Shown: piece after piece, positions 5,340 through 5,761 of the stretch | Layout: the number at the start of each line of letters is the position of its first letter | Position numbering within the stretch: the first letter of the stretch is position 1 | Translations under genes and position numbers: made by a program | Assembly (NCBI GenBank): GCA_913043805.1 | Contig: CAJWMX010000212.1 | Coordinates: forward strand, 1-5,761 | Direction: 5' to 3' | DNA: 5,761 bases | DNA from: an uncultured Acidobacteriota bacterium | GTDB taxonomy: Bacteria; Acidobacteriota; Vicinamibacteria; Vicinamibacterales; UBA8438 | Notes under the pieces: generated by a model | What the model saw: only the letters and a program-made list of their open reading frames with translations | Database searches by the model: none | Told to the model about the DNA's origin: nothing

Positions 5340-5761
5340 AGTTTCGTTCGGAAGTACTCGATCGTGTGGGTCAGCCCATCAGCGAGTGCGACAGATGGGT
5401 GCCACTCGAGGAGCGTCTGGGCGCGGGTGATATCCGGCTGACGTACCTGCGGGTCATCTTCGGGGAGTTCCCGGTGCACGATGCGGCTCGACGAGCCGGT
5501 GAGCCGCAGGATCTCCTCGGCAATTTGCAGTATGGTCATCTCCTGCGGATTCCCGATATTCACCGGATCATTGGTCTCGGAATCCATCAGCCGCAGGATG
5601 CCCCCGACCAGGTCGGTGATGTAGCAGAAGCTGCGGGTCTGGCTCCCATCTCCGTACACCGTTAGCTCTTCACCTTGGAGCGCCTGCGCTATGAAGTTCG
5701 GGACGGCACGGCCGTCGCGGACCCGCATGCGTGGGCCGTAGGTGTTGAAGATGCGGACGAT
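5327..5761 (-). CDS. UDP-glucuronate decarboxylase-type SDR epimerase/dehydratase, C-terminal part
   Basis: 144 codons of the 3' part are present; the gene enters from the right edge, exactly in frame. UDP-glucuronate decarboxylase (UXS) converts UDP-glucuronate to UDP-xylose with bound NAD, supplying sugars for polysaccharide or glycan synthesis. The visible part begins RIFNTYGPRM and continues with DGRAVPNFIAQAL, LTVYGDGSQTRSFCYITDL, a VNIGNPQEMTILQIAEEI block, LPEDDPQVRQPDI and a final GLTHTIEYF, all typical of UXS and close extended SDRs. The Rossmann glycine motif and the catalytic YxxxK lie upstream, outside the window, so they cannot be checked. The stop codon (TGA, complementary to 5327-5329) is nine bases beyond the end of the convergent small gene and lies inside a short hairpin. 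A dTDP-glucose dehydratase-like role is less likely but possible. Confidence 0.88.
   Translation of the reverse strand: MVRIFNTYGPRMRVRDGRAVPNFIAQALQGEELTVYGDGSQTRSFCYITDLVGGILRLMDSETNDPVNIGNPQEMTILQIAEEILRLTGSSSRIVHRELPEDDPQVRQPDITRAQTLLEWHPSVALADGLTHTIEYFRTKLASV

Overview
The window is a G+C-rich bacterial chromosome segment (roughly two thirds G+C by eye, strongly GC-biased third codon positions, GTG starts at two genes). Gene content is mostly housekeeping and envelope-related: gluconeogenesis, tRNA modification, phospholipid synthesis and nucleotide-sugar synthesis, plus an exported protein and a lipoprotein. A diderm such as an Acidobacteriota (Vicinamibacteria-like) or deltaproteobacterial lineage, probably known from a metagenome, would fit. 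That placement is an inference from gene style, not from a marker gene.

Layout: the window opens with the 3' end of a class II fructose-1,6-bisphosphatase gene (glpX-like, 2-250, +). A spacer of about 250 bp follows and contains a striking 106-nt imperfect palindrome (250-355) that begins on the last base of the glpX stop codon. Next comes a tightly packed + strand series: a 589-aa exported protein of unknown function (503-2272), a TsaC/YrdC-type threonylcarbamoyl-AMP synthase gene carrying a single-base frameshift near 2640 (2278-2909), a 449-aa lipoprotein with TPR repeats and two SLH-like modules (2989-4338), and a CDP-alcohol phosphatidyltransferase, probably PgsA (4349-4906). After an 81-bp gap there is a small coiled-coil gene, 4988-5317, interrupted by an in-frame TAG at codon 39. 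Its two halves are too short to be obvious as ORFs. The window ends with the C-terminal third or so of a UDP-glucuronate decarboxylase-type SDR enzyme on the - strand (5327-5761), convergent with the small gene.

The genes from 503 to 4906 are close enough to be co-transcribed, although a TACAAT box at the end of tsaC may give the lipoprotein and pgsA their own promoter. PgsA, the TPR-SLH lipoprotein, the exported protein and the sugar-nucleotide enzyme share a cell-envelope theme. No mobile element, CRISPR array, tRNA or rRNA was found. The points most worth checking are the palindrome after glpX, the amber-interrupted coiled-coil gene, and the frameshift in a normally essential tRNA-modification gene. 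The two lesions lie about 2.5 kb apart, so sequencing or assembly error must be excluded before calling either a pseudogene.
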